64,000 nucleotides of DNA from Clostridium_AW malenominatum (GCF_039521365.1 NZ_BAAACF010000003.1:62001-126000), one strand, 5' to 3'; numbered from the stretch's first letter, positions 24,894 to 35,208 are shown. Program-made: numbers and translations. Notes: a model not told the origin generated them from the letters alone.

Positions 24894-27800
24894 CTACCTC
24901 AATAATTTAATTTCTTTATTCAAAATAAACATCGTAAGCATATACAGAGTTATTCCAAATACTGATAAAATAATAGAAATCTTAAGCCCGGGTGGAGTGT
25001 ACTTTAATTCAATATTGTGGTAGCCTTCTTTAATATATGCTCCCATAAAACCTACATTTATATTTTCCAATTCCACTGGATTTCCATCTACATTTAAAGA
25101 CCATCCTTTATCATATGGTATTGAAAGAAACATCATTTTACTTTCATTTAATTCAATGTTTCCTTGTATATTGTTTTGTCCAAATGAAGTAACCTTTAAC
25201 TGATTTCTTTTTAATTCAAGTACATTATTTCTATATTCCTCATAATAATCTTCTCCAATCATACTACTTATTTTAAAATTACTTATATTTATGTCATTAG
25301 TATTACTCATTTCTAGCTTAATACGTTTAATATCCTTTTGATTTATATCAAATGTATGATTAGGATTGTTAATGTCAACTCCAAATGTAATCATATTATT
25401 TGTATTGTATTTTTGACCATCCACAGCCCAATATATTTTACCAAAAAATTGATTATTATCTAATTTCACATTATCAGAGCTTTTATTTATATCAAAACTT
25501 ATAGTAATAAGGTCATTTCGTTCATTCGTATTAATCACAACTTCTTCGCCATTTCTATATTTATCTAATGTCTTTACTATATTCTCTTCTCTTAGTTTTT
25601 CCTTATTAATTCCATAATTGAAAGTATTTAATTTATGAATGGTATCATTATCTTTATTTACTACACATGCTTCTAATAAAACATCCCTTTTCTGCTCTAC
25701 TGTTAATTGTTTAAAATCATCATATGTAATATAATTACTATATGCATAACCTAGTGGTAGGCTATATTTGTTTTTTAAAACAATAATACCATCATCCTCT
25801 GGAATCCTCTCATATCCATATTCTGAAATCTCATTTGTTCTTGATAAAATATATTTCACTCCTAGCATGGTATTAACTTGAGTATATCCACTAAATCCAT
25901 TAATATAGGAGTTTGACCCTAACACTAATGGTGCATTGATATCATTAATAAAATTAGTAATATATTTTGAATGTGAAGATCCACCTTGATAAGATTGAGT
26001 TCCATAATATCCTTGAATAAGTGAATCACATAAAAATACCGAATTATAATTTTTGGAAATTCTATAAAACCCATTATTTTCTTCTTCATTAAGTCTCTTC
26101 ACTACTTCATTTGTGGAATCATAGTACCCTTTGTTATTGATATAATCTTTTTCAATTGTTCCTCTATCATTTACTATTGGATATGATAGTACAATAACTT
26201 CTATTATTGTAAGACTCAAAATCATTACCTCTGAAACATATTTGTATTTTTTAATTCCTAAAAACAACATATAATAAAATAAAACTAAAATTACAACTTT
26301 AATAAGCTCAGTAATTTCCAATCCTTGATATTTTACAAAATAAAGTAGACCTAATGGACTCAATATTAAAATAATAGTAAATAATAATAGTCTAGTATTA
26401 ATCTTTTTACCATTAATAATCTCATTTAAAGAATAAGATGATAAATATAAGAATACAACCATTATCCAAAATGATGATACTTTAAATTGCATTGTAACCA
26501 TTCCACTGGCTATATATCTAATACCAGGAGACAAAATATACAAAATTGCTATCCCTAAAGCGCCTCCAAAGAATATCTTTTTCTTTTTATCTAAATCATT
26601 AAAAATTTGTGGAATAAGAATTAATGTCGTCAATCCACAATAATATAATGGACCCTCCAGTAAATTTCCACTTCCACTATATTTTGAAATTCCTAACAAT
26701 CCATGTGACACTGTTCTTGCATATGAAGTAATAAGTTCAGAATTACTATTTATAGTAAAAATACTCTTTATCAAATTATTAAAGTCAAAGCTTAAATTTG
26801 ACACCCTCGCTCCAGTAAAATTAAAAACTAAATTAGGTATTAAATATATAGATGACAATAGTACACCTATTGTATATAACATTAATATCCATGCAACAAA
26901 CTTAATAAATGACTTTGCTGAAAAGTTGTTTTCAGATAAATATCTAAATATTGCATAGACCATTAATATTCCACTATATAAAAAGAAATAGTATCCTTTT
27001 AATGTTATAATGAGGAATAATATTGCTATAGGTAACCATTTAAAATTATTTTTTTTGTAAAACATTTCAAAGGAATATAAAAGGAACGCTACACAAACTA
27101 CTTCATTAGGATATCCAACCCAGGATCCTCTTGCAATTATTTGTCCACAAAATGCGTATCCTAGTGCACTTATAATACTTGGATATCTTGAAATTTCCAT
27201 AACCCTTAAATACTTATAGAATAATACCCCTGCTAGTATTACCTTTGTAAATTGAAATAGCCCTAATAAATAAGTAACTAAATTTTCACCAAACAGTGCA
27301 ATTAATAAATTGAATGGGTCTAAATATTGTGTAAAAAAGTTTTGACCTAAACCAACATTAAAAGACCACATTGGAATAGACTTATACTTATAAATATATT
27401 TAGCATTGTAAATCATCCCTGGAAAAGTTTGGAAGTACGAATCGCTTCCAATATCATTAAAAACATATATTTTTTCAAAAATGATATATTTCCAATAAAG
27501 AATTATAGCTGGAATAATTATAACTAATAGAATTATAAGTGGCATAAACTTATTATACTTTTTTAATTTATTTTCTAAATCTCTATTTAATGTTTCTAAT
27601 ATCTTGCCATTAGTATATCTACTAATTATTAAATCAACCAGCAATAATATAAAAAATGCAAAGAAGTCTATTACAAGTAATATACCTATTTTATTTAAAT
27701 TATAATTTGCTACAGATTTAAATTCCTTTGTCGCATCATGGTTAAATATAATTTGCATATCTTCAGTTTCATCTATTAATTGAATGCTATTATCTACCAC

Positions 27801-28208
27801 TCTTATATCTTTTATATTATTTGTTCTTTCTATTTGTTTAGCTATATCTTTTCCATTCCAATTCAATAGTTCTTTTCTATATTTAAATAGTTTTATATTT
27901 TTAATTATTACATTTTCACTAATATTTATTGGATCAAATCTAATTTGAATTGCTTCAAAGTATTTGCTAGGAATATTAATTATAACTTTATCGTTATTAA
28001 CTATTCCCTTAAAACTATTTTCTTCCGAATATCCTTTACCTAAATCAAAAAAAATCTGTGCTACTGAATTATCATATTTCCCACTAAAATCAACTTCTAA
28101 TCTTATATTTTCATTAGGCAACTTCGCTACAGCAATAAAATTTATTATAATTATAAGAATTAATTTTATTATAAGATTACTTTTTATCCTAATAAAATGT
28201 TTATTCAT
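24894..28208 (-). CDS. YfhO family membrane glycosyltransferase
   Basis: A 1104-residue polytopic protein of the YfhO family, GT-C-like enzymes that transfer a sugar from a polyprenyl-phosphate donor to a polymer outside the membrane. One N-terminal helix (10-29) is followed by a beta-rich module (about 35-165), then a large multi-helix core (about 170-660). The core has the typical VFNDIGSDSYFQTFPG loop after the second helix and SWVGYPNEVV further in. A C-terminal extracytoplasmic domain ends in YDKGWSLNVDG and GYHNIELKYTPPGL before the last helix. In Bacillus and Listeria, YfhO-type proteins decorate teichoic acids with the partner GT2 and GtcA-type flippase; both partners are here. The beta module recurs in two other proteins of this locus. 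Confidence 0.88.
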   Translation of the reverse strand: MNKHFIRIKSNLIIKLILIIIINFIAVAKLPNENIRLEVDFSGKYDNSVAQIFFDLGKGYSEENSFKGIVNNDKVIINIPSKYFEAIQIRFDPINISENVIIKNIKLFKYRKELLNWNGKDIAKQIERTNNIKDIRVVDNSIQLIDETEDMQIIFNHDATKEFKSVANYNLNKIGILLVIDFFAFFILLLVDLIISRYTNGKILETLNRDLENKLKKYNKFMPLIILLVIIIPAIILYWKYIIFEKIYVFNDIGSDSYFQTFPGMIYNAKYIYKYKSIPMWSFNVGLGQNFFTQYLDPFNLLIALFGENLVTYLLGLFQFTKVILAGVLFYKYLRVMEISRYPSIISALGYAFCGQIIARGSWVGYPNEVVCVAFLLYSFEMFYKKNNFKWLPIAILFLIITLKGYYFFLYSGILMVYAIFRYLSENNFSAKSFIKFVAWILMLYTIGVLLSSIYLIPNLVFNFTGARVSNLSFDFNNLIKSIFTINSNSELITSYARTVSHGLLGISKYSGSGNLLEGPLYYCGLTTLILIPQIFNDLDKKKKIFFGGALGIAILYILSPGIRYIASGMVTMQFKVSSFWIMVVFLYLSSYSLNEIINGKKINTRLLLFTIILILSPLGLLYFVKYQGLEITELIKVVILVLFYYMLFLGIKKYKYVSEVMILSLTIIEVIVLSYPIVNDRGTIEKDYINNKGYYDSTNEVVKRLNEEENNGFYRISKNYNSVFLCDSLIQGYYGTQSYQGGSSHSKYITNFINDINAPLVLGSNSYINGFSGYTQVNTMLGVKYILSRTNEISEYGYERIPEDDGIIVLKNKYSLPLGYAYSNYITYDDFKQLTVEQKRDVLLEACVVNKDNDTIHKLNTFNYGINKEKLREENIVKTLDKYRNGEEVVINTNERNDLITISFDINKSSDNVKLDNNQFFGKIYWAVDGQKYNTNNMITFGVDINNPNHTFDINQKDIKRIKLEMSNTNDINISNFKISSMIGEDYYEEYRNNVLELKRNQLKVTSFGQNNIQGNIELNESKMMFLSIPYDKGWSLNVDGNPVELENINVGFMGAYIKEGYHNIELKYTPPGLKISIILSVFGITLYMLTMFILNKEIKLLR

Positions 28209-28266
28209 TTTTTCTCCTTGTTTAATTCATTTATAATTCATATAGTGAATATATTGTTTTTATTAT

Positions 28267-31200
28267 CTACTTTAAACTAAAATCTTCCCTATCAAGCGTT
28301 AAATTAGGATTATAATACGGATCACCCTCTTCAAGTTCTTTCTTCCATCTTTCTTGAAATCTTCTAACCTCACCATTGAATCTAGCTTGTTTTTCTGGTG
28401 TATCTTCGTAACCTCTTGATATTGATTCGTAATGATATAATTCAGCATAGGGTGTCCACACAATTAGATAATTAGTTTGTCTAATTCTCATACATAAATC
28501 CACATCATTAAAAGCGACCTCAAATGCTTCATCAAATCCATTAATTTCATTAAAAACATTTTTTCTCATCATAAGACAAGCAGCTGTTACACCTGATACA
28601 TTTCTTGAAAAGTACAGGTTCCCCATATAACCAGTAGCGTCTTTATCAAAATGTCTAAAATAATGCCCTGCTAACGTTAATAAACCAATTCCTAGACCCG
28701 CATGTTGGATAGTATTGTTGGGATAATACAATTTTGCACCTACTGCACCTACATCTTCTCTCTGAGAATACATTAACATCTCTTCTAACCAATTTTCACT
28801 TATAATTTCTATATCATTATTCAGGAATAAGAGATGTTCCCCTTTTGCATAAGTAACACCAAAATTATTAATAGCAGAATAATTAAATTTACCATTGCTT
28901 TCATATGTAACAACCTTAATATTCGTATACTTTTCCAACGTTTTATAATAATCAAAAGTTTGTTCTTCCACACTATTATTCTCTATTACTATTATTTCTA
29001 TATTTTTATAAGTTGATTTTTCTAAAATAGAATTTATACATCTAGAAAGATCTATAATATGGTCTTTATTGGGTATCAATATGGAAATCAATGGATTGTA
29101 TACTATCTCATATTTTATTCTATAAATATTAGGGTGCACTGCAGAACTCTCTACTGTAGCTTTTAAATTACATCTTTCTAAATGCTCCATCACAGCATTA
29201 ATTCCTGACTTAATAGTGTATGGTTTTGCATAGGGGTCAGATGCAACAGAGTTCAAACTCACTCTCCAGTGATATAGTATTTGAGGTACATGGACAATAT
29301 TTTGTGCTTTTTCAGTTAGCCTTAAAATCATATCATGGTCTTGTGAACCATCAAACTCTTTTCTGAATAACCCAACTTTATCAAGTAAACTCTTTTTAAA
29401 TACCGTAAAATGACAAATATAATTATTTGTTCTTAAATTATCTATTGCAAAATCCGGCTTAAAATACGGATCAAATCGTATATTAACATCTGTCTCAAAC
29501 TTATCTTCATCACAATATATAAAATCAGCATCATGCTCACATATAACTTTCATATATTCAAATAATGCTGATGGATGCAAAAGATCATCATGATCGAAAA
29601 GCGCTATATACTCTCCTGTTGCCATTTTAATACACTCATTTGTATTTTCAGAAATACCACCATTTCTTTCTAATATCTTATATTTTATACGCTTGTCTTT
29701 TTTTATGTAATCAGCTACTATTCTTTTAACATAACTATGCTCTTTATCGCTTCCATCAGCAAGACATAGTTCCCAATTACCATAAGTTTGGTCAATACAA
29801 GAATTAACCATTTCACATAAAAAACTTTTAGGAGTGTTATAAAGAGGTACAACTATACTAAATTTAATATCTTTTGAAAATTTAGTATTAACTTGAATTT
29901 GTCTTTCTTCTTCTGTCAAAATATTTTGTTTAGCATGTTCATTGTATCCCTTAACATTTTTAAATCTATTTTTTATCTTTATTAAAGTATGCTTGGTACC
30001 ATTTTGTTTTAAAGATTTTAACCCCTTGTAAAACAAATACGTATATCTATTACATTTTAATAACTTTTTAGTTCCATCTAAAACCACTCTAATAGGTTTT
30101 GTTATCCTCCAACAAGTTGAATTTGATATAATATTATGGGCAGTTTCTATAGTAGATAATTTATTAGTTAAATCATTTCTTTGTGCTATTGCAGCATTAT
30201 AATGCAATTTATAGTGTTCCAATTCATTCTTTAAATTTTTTATGTTTTTTTCTCTTTCTATTAATTCTTTATTTAAGAAATTATTATATTGAATTCTTTC
30301 CATTACTTCCTTATTTAATAGGTTATTTTGTTCTGTTTTTTCTGCTATCTCTTTATTCAATAAATTATTATATTCAGCTTTTTCCATTACTTCCTTATTT
30401 AATAGGTCATTTTGTTCTATTTTCTCTATTAATTCTTTATTCAATAAATTATTTTGTTCGGACATTCCAATTATTAAACTTAACTTACTTAAAACCGTAG
30501 TCGCTAAAACATCTTCCAAAATACTAATACTAGCTTGTATTTTTAACCATTGTGTTGAAGTTTGAGTAAAATTAATCATTATTTGAGGGTCATTGTTATT
30601 AAAAATAATATAGTCATCAACACAAAATCCATTTAGTACTTCATAATCTAGTGTTTCATTGTTTGAAATTATGTTCATTCCAGTTATAACACAATTTTTT
30701 CCTTCAATTGGATCAAAACGAACTGCTTTCACATTTTTTGAAATATCTATAAACATTTCTATAAATCCTGTAGAACTATCAATTTTATAATAATGGTTTA
30801 CTTTTGACTCTTCATTAAAACCATTTCCACTATCTAAATATAATGTGGCTTGTTCATTTTTATCTAATTTTTCGTTGTTAATTATAATTTCATTTATAGC
30901 TTGTATATCTTGAATATTTTTATATAAAAAATCTAAATATCTTTGCGGCAAGTTGCAATCAAAAACACTTTTTATACTGTTTTCTAGATAATCTTTTAAG
31001 TCTAAGTCATTTGTCATAACTAAAAATTTACGATAATTATTTTCTCCAACATCATGACTGAAAATATTTTGTTTATAAAAATCATCAATTTTATCTCTTA
31101 GATCCAATAATTTTAAAGCATTGTAAGTATAAAATATTGATTTGGTCATATCTTCCCACAATAAAACATCTCCATGTTCGAACATGAAATGACCCTTACA

Positions 31201-31707
31201 TATTTTATCAAGCGTAAATTTTAAATTCTCAACTTTTGGTAATCCATTATCAATATGTTCCTTTAACCAAATGTGCTCTTCCCCAAATATAGCTTTATAG
31301 TACTCATTAGCACGTAACTCTGCGCTAATAACTGCTTCGCTGTTAAAAGGAAAACAATGTAGATTTAGCAACTTAGCAACTCTATTCGTTTCATTTAAAA
31401 AACTTTCTCTTTTATCTTTTGGTATATGTTCAAAAACATCTGAAGACACAACAATATCAAATTGTTTATCTTTGATATACTTCAGATTTGTAGCGTCAGC
31501 TTTTATAAATTTAACATTATCCCCAATATTGTTAGGAACTTTTAAATCTGAATATGTGATATTTTCATTAGGTAAAACTTCCCCTAAGTTCAATTGTTCA
31601 TTAGATCCAACTTCTAAAATATTTAATCGATCTATATTATAGTATTTTTTAACACCATCAACTAAAATCTGTATAGTTTTATATCTTTGATATTGATCAA
31701 AAGTCAC
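28267..31707 (-). CDS. Methyltransferase-coiled coil-double GT2 fusion
   Basis: A 1146-residue soluble multidomain enzyme. Residues about 20-150 are a class I SAM methyltransferase (LNILEVGSN, IVVSSDVFEHIP). About 285-400 is a beta-rich module similar to those of the YfhO and Wzm proteins. Residues 417-486 are five 14-residue coiled-coil repeats, and another coil follows to about 520. Two GT2 domains close it: one with FSIVVPLYNTP and FDHDDLLHP (about 612-860), one with SILIPNKDHIIDL, LFLNNDIE and VAFNDVDLC (about 870-1120). Such fusions build rhamnose-rich chains in other bacteria, and the methyltransferase could cap the chain. Both ideas are inference. The start is GTG after AGGAGG. Confidence 0.88.
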   Translation of the reverse strand: MTFDQYQRYKTIQILVDGVKKYYNIDRLNILEVGSNEQLNLGEVLPNENITYSDLKVPNNIGDNVKFIKADATNLKYIKDKQFDIVVSSDVFEHIPKDKRESFLNETNRVAKLLNLHCFPFNSEAVISAELRANEYYKAIFGEEHIWLKEHIDNGLPKVENLKFTLDKICKGHFMFEHGDVLLWEDMTKSIFYTYNALKLLDLRDKIDDFYKQNIFSHDVGENNYRKFLVMTNDLDLKDYLENSIKSVFDCNLPQRYLDFLYKNIQDIQAINEIIINNEKLDKNEQATLYLDSGNGFNEESKVNHYYKIDSSTGFIEMFIDISKNVKAVRFDPIEGKNCVITGMNIISNNETLDYEVLNGFCVDDYIIFNNNDPQIMINFTQTSTQWLKIQASISILEDVLATTVLSKLSLIIGMSEQNNLLNKELIEKIEQNDLLNKEVMEKAEYNNLLNKEIAEKTEQNNLLNKEVMERIQYNNFLNKELIEREKNIKNLKNELEHYKLHYNAAIAQRNDLTNKLSTIETAHNIISNSTCWRITKPIRVVLDGTKKLLKCNRYTYLFYKGLKSLKQNGTKHTLIKIKNRFKNVKGYNEHAKQNILTEEERQIQVNTKFSKDIKFSIVVPLYNTPKSFLCEMVNSCIDQTYGNWELCLADGSDKEHSYVKRIVADYIKKDKRIKYKILERNGGISENTNECIKMATGEYIALFDHDDLLHPSALFEYMKVICEHDADFIYCDEDKFETDVNIRFDPYFKPDFAIDNLRTNNYICHFTVFKKSLLDKVGLFRKEFDGSQDHDMILRLTEKAQNIVHVPQILYHWRVSLNSVASDPYAKPYTIKSGINAVMEHLERCNLKATVESSAVHPNIYRIKYEIVYNPLISILIPNKDHIIDLSRCINSILEKSTYKNIEIIVIENNSVEEQTFDYYKTLEKYTNIKVVTYESNGKFNYSAINNFGVTYAKGEHLLFLNNDIEIISENWLEEMLMYSQREDVGAVGAKLYYPNNTIQHAGLGIGLLTLAGHYFRHFDKDATGYMGNLYFSRNVSGVTAACLMMRKNVFNEINGFDEAFEVAFNDVDLCMRIRQTNYLIVWTPYAELYHYESISRGYEDTPEKQARFNGEVRRFQERWKKELEEGDPYYNPNLTLDREDFSLK
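30250..30459 (-). repeat. Five 42-bp in-frame tandem repeats
   Basis: Five units encode 14-residue repeats with pattern EQNNLLNKELIEKI: Glu-Gln/Tyr-Asn-Asn/Asp-Leu/Phe-Leu-Asn-Lys-Glu-x-x-Glu-x-x. Units 2 and 4, and 1 and 5, resemble each other most, as if an 84-bp pair had duplicated. The repeats form a coil separating the beta module from the GT2 domains. Unit number could vary between strains. Confidence 0.85.
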
Positions 31708-31742
31708 TATATTATCCTCCTAAAATCTATGGCTCTTACACT

Positions 31743-32966
31743 TTACTTAATTACGCTCCATTTATGATCTATAAATAACTTTCCTTCTGCAAAGTATTCA
31801 TTGGTTACTAAAATTCTCTTTGCGTCAGTTTTATAATCAATGCATACTATTCCTTCATTATTGAAAATACCTACATCTATACTATAACTACCACCTAATA
31901 GAGTTATAGATGGTATACTATATTTAACTTTATGCCTTCCATATTTGTTAGGAACATATATTTTATCCAAATATGTGTTCGGTCCAAAAATATAGTCTCT
32001 ATCAGGCGTATATAATGCAACACCTAATAAAAATCCTGGGATTTCATCCTCATATATTTCATATTCGATGACAACTTCTAAACTATCAAAAGTTTTAAAT
32101 TTTAATGTATTGCACGTAATGTTTGTAATTCTCCCTAACATGTCTGTTGATGGTCTAATAATAGATTTTTCATTTTCTTCTTTTTCTCGCTGAATAGATT
32201 CGTATTCAGCTATATCAATCTCCGCTTCTCCGTCCTGTAGCATAAAAGCTTCATACTTATCTACTATTTTACTAGATTCTCCCATACCAATAACTTTACC
32301 TTTATTAATCCATAATGCATTAGTACAAAATCTCTTTACTTGTTCGGTTGCATGTGAAACAAATAGAATAGTTGTTCCTTTCTCTTTAAGTTGTTTCATT
32401 TTATCAATGCATTTTATTTGAAATCTAGTATCCCCAACAGACAAAGCTTCATCCACTATTAAAATATCCGGTTCTACATTTATCGCCACTGCAAAGGCCA
32501 GCCTTGCAAACATGCCTGATGAATATGTTTTTACTGGTTGGTTTATAAATTCACCTATATCTGCAAATTCCATTATTGAATTTACTCTTTTGTCCATTTC
32601 TTCTTTTGTGTATCCCATCATTGTTCCATTAAGATATATATTCTCAATTCCTGTATACTCAGGGTTAAATCCTGCTCCAAGCTCTAATAATGCTGATATT
32701 TTACCGTTTACCTCAATACTTCCTGATGACGGAGTTAGTACTCCTGTTATTATTTTTAACAAGGTTGATTTTCCCGAACCATTAGTTCCTATTATTCCTA
32801 CAGTCTCACCTTTTTTTACTTCAAAAGATATATTATTTAATGCATAATGCTCTCTACTGTATTTGTTTTTTGATAAACTTAAAGACTCCTTCATTCTATC
32901 TATAGGCTTATCATATAATTTATATATCTTACTTAAATTTTCTACTTTTATAGCTACGTCTGACAT
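31743..32966 (-). CDS. Wzt-type polysaccharide ABC transporter ATPase
   Basis: A 407-residue ATPase for export of an undecaprenyl-linked polysaccharide. Nucleotide-binding domain residues about 1-240 contain GTNGSGKSTLLK (Walker A), YSSGMFARLAFAVA (signature) and ILIVDEAL (Walker B). The C-terminal 160 residues form a beta-sandwich like the Wzt C-terminal domain, which in E. coli O9a-type systems recognises the modified end of the finished chain. The neighbouring fusion protein carries a methyltransferase that could make such an end mark. The RBS is GGAGGT only five bases from the ATG. Confidence 0.92.
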   Translation of the reverse strand: MSDVAIKVENLSKIYKLYDKPIDRMKESLSLSKNKYSREHYALNNISFEVKKGETVGIIGTNGSGKSTLLKIITGVLTPSSGSIEVNGKISALLELGAGFNPEYTGIENIYLNGTMMGYTKEEMDKRVNSIMEFADIGEFINQPVKTYSSGMFARLAFAVAINVEPDILIVDEALSVGDTRFQIKCIDKMKQLKEKGTTILFVSHATEQVKRFCTNALWINKGKVIGMGESSKIVDKYEAFMLQDGEAEIDIAEYESIQREKEENEKSIIRPSTDMLGRITNITCNTLKFKTFDSLEVVIEYEIYEDEIPGFLLGVALYTPDRDYIFGPNTYLDKIYVPNKYGRHKVKYSIPSITLLGGSYSIDVGIFNNEGIVCIDYKTDAKRILVTNEYFAEGKLFIDHKWSVIK

Positions 32967-32978
32967 TTCTACCTCCTT

Positions 32979-34355
32979 CTACAGTACATCGGCAAAATGT
33001 GGTTTTAATTTCTTAAATATCATTGCTCCAAAAGCAAATAATCCTAATGCTACTATCCAGAAGTATGCTGTCTGAAAATATCTTTGGAAGAACCAAACAT
33101 GATTTATAAGTGTATCTCTATATCCTTCTACTATATAGTACATAGGATTTAATTTTACTATCCATTGAAAGCGTTGAGGAACTATTGTATAACTCCACAT
33201 TATTGGTGTCATCCACATTCCCACTTGCAAAAATATATTTATTATTTGTCCAAGATCTTTAAAAAATAATACTATAGCTGAAGTTGCGTAAGATATACCT
33301 AGTACTATAAAAAATGTGCAAAAAGAGTAATATATTAATTGTATTGTATATTTCGAAGGATAAAATCCATATATTGAACTTACCACAAATAAAAATCCTA
33401 TAAACACTAGATGCACAAATAAGGCTGATATTATTTTTACTATTGGTAGTATGCTTATTTTAAATACAACTTTCTTTACTAAATAACTATACTCTAACAT
33501 ACAATTGGTAGCATTAAGCAATGCTTCTTGAAAGAAAAACCATGGTACTAGACCTACCATAAACCACAATATAAATGGTACATCTTTCATTGGAGAACCA
33601 GCTTTTAAACCAAATTCAAATACAAACCAATATATTAATATAGTCACTATGGGCTGAATGAATGCCCAGGTTATACCTAAATATGATCCAGCATATTTAG
33701 TTTTAAAATCATTTTTTGCTAGGTTCCATATAAGGGTTTTATTATTATTCAATTCCTGAACCAATGTAAACACACTTTTTGATTTTTTTAAAAGTATTAA
33801 TAGTAGCATGTCTATTAACAGACAGATTATTAATTTAAGCATGTTATTTAATTTATTTTCATGCTGAGAAAAACTTAATATTACATCTGAATCAATTTTA
33901 TACGTTATATATGGGTCATTACCTGTTGTTTTTATATCTAAAAATTTCTCTACTTGTTGTGCTTGCCCAATTTGAAATCCATTATTTTTATCTAGTACTT
34001 TATTTATATCTAAATCTATATTTTTACCAAGATAGGATAGCTTAATATTCCTCATCTTTATATTGGAAGGTTGATTTCCCAAATCAAATCTTAAATTTGT
34101 ATTATCTTTGGGAATAGTAAATTTTAATATCTCTTCTTCATTTATATTTGTATAGTTTAATTTTTGGGATTGTTCTTCATTCCATGAAGTATTATTTCCA
34201 TAAAATAATTGGTATGTATCTTCTTTATCCGATATTAACTTGTAACTTAAAGTTATATTTTTACCTTCTAAATTACAATAATTAAATACTAATATATTTG
34301 ATATAATCACTAAAAATATTAATATTGTTAGCTTTATAAATTTCCTTTTATTCAT
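32979..34355 (-). CDS. Wzm-type polysaccharide ABC transporter permease with extracytoplasmic insert
   Basis: About 458 residues. The C-terminal 260 are a standard Wzm/TagG ABC-2 permease (NDFKTKYAGSYLGITWAFIQP, LNPMYYIVEGYRDTLI). The N-terminal 190 are extra: a helix (about 8-27), a beta-rich module (about 30-160) and a second helix (about 165-185). Ordinary Wzm proteins are about 260 residues, so this is an unusual extension. The same helix-module-helix layout opens the YfhO protein of this locus. I chose the ATG at 34355, just after the rfbD stop; an ATG 18 codons upstream would overlap that gene and precede the helix awkwardly. Confidence 0.88.
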   Translation of the reverse strand: MNKRKFIKLTILIFLVIISNILVFNYCNLEGKNITLSYKLISDKEDTYQLFYGNNTSWNEEQSQKLNYTNINEEEILKFTIPKDNTNLRFDLGNQPSNIKMRNIKLSYLGKNIDLDINKVLDKNNGFQIGQAQQVEKFLDIKTTGNDPYITYKIDSDVILSFSQHENKLNNMLKLIICLLIDMLLLILLKKSKSVFTLVQELNNNKTLIWNLAKNDFKTKYAGSYLGITWAFIQPIVTILIYWFVFEFGLKAGSPMKDVPFILWFMVGLVPWFFFQEALLNATNCMLEYSYLVKKVVFKISILPIVKIISALFVHLVFIGFLFVVSSIYGFYPSKYTIQLIYYSFCTFFIVLGISYATSAIVLFFKDLGQIINIFLQVGMWMTPIMWSYTIVPQRFQWIVKLNPMYYIVEGYRDTLINHVWFFQRYFQTAYFWIVALGLFAFGAMIFKKLKPHFADVL

Positions 34356-34357
34356 AT

Positions 34358-35206
34358 CTAAAATAGTCCTCTTATTTCTTTTAAGTACCTCTCCAACGCC
34401 TTTTCCCACCTAGGCAACAAGTCAAACCCATCCTCCTCAAGACTCCTCTTAGAAAGCCTAGAATTTAAAGGTCTTATAGCTTTAGTCTTATACTCACTCG
34501 TAGGGATAGGATTTATTCTACAGTTTAGTCCTGTCTTTTTCATAATTTCTGTAGCAAATTCTGCCCAGGAGCAGAACCCTTCGTTAGTTGCATGGTATAC
34601 TCCATACTTCTCACTTTGTGCCATATGGCATAAAATCGGTGCTAAGTCTGCTGTATAAGTAGGGCTTCCTATTTGATCGCACACCACATTTAAGCTTTCT
34701 TTTTCTTTTCCTAGCTTAAGCATGGTTTTAACAAAGTTATTACCATTCAACCCAAATACCCAAGAGACTCTAACTATAAAGTATTTATTTAAATTTTCTT
34801 TTACCTTTAGTTCACCCTCATATTTAGTTTTTCCATAAACTGAAAGAGGATTAATATTTCCATCTACTTCAAAAGGAATATCTCCTTTTCCATCAAAAAC
34901 ATAGTCTGTAGATATGTAAATCATTTTAGCATTTACCTTTCTACAAGCTTTTGCTACATTTTCAGTTCCATTTACATTTATCTTATAACAAATTTCTCTT
35001 TCCTCTTCTGCCTTATCCACCGCTGTATATGCAGCACAGTGTATAACACACTCTGGATTTAATTTTATAATATAATCATCAACAGCATTTTCATCTGTTA
35101 TGTCTAATTCTTTTTTATCAATACCTAAACAATCTATGCTTCTTTTATTTAACTCTTTTACCACGTCAAAGCCTAGTTGTCCATTAACCCCAGTAACTAA
35201 AATCAT
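34358..35206 (-). CDS. rfbD: dTDP-4-dehydrorhamnose reductase
   Basis: A 282-residue SDR enzyme, last step of dTDP-L-rhamnose synthesis. It has VTGVNGQLGFDV (cofactor loop), AAYTAVDKAE, YISTDYVFDG and the catalytic YGKTKYEGE, then RVSWVFG. All are family hallmarks. It overlaps nothing upstream: two bases separate it from rfbB. With rfbA, rfbB and rfbC adjacent, the full pathway is present. Confidence 0.95.
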   Translation of the reverse strand: MILVTGVNGQLGFDVVKELNKRSIDCLGIDKKELDITDENAVDDYIIKLNPECVIHCAAYTAVDKAEEEREICYKINVNGTENVAKACRKVNAKMIYISTDYVFDGKGDIPFEVDGNINPLSVYGKTKYEGELKVKENLNKYFIVRVSWVFGLNGNNFVKTMLKLGKEKESLNVVCDQIGSPTYTADLAPILCHMAQSEKYGVYHATNEGFCSWAEFATEIMKKTGLNCRINPIPTSEYKTKAIRPLNSRLSKRSLEEDGFDLLPRWEKALERYLKEIRGLF

Positions 35207-35208
35207 TC

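Noticed and set aside
30250..30459. Tandem 42-bp units as a CRISPR array
   Set aside because: There are no unique spacers; the units are in frame and encode a coiled coil.
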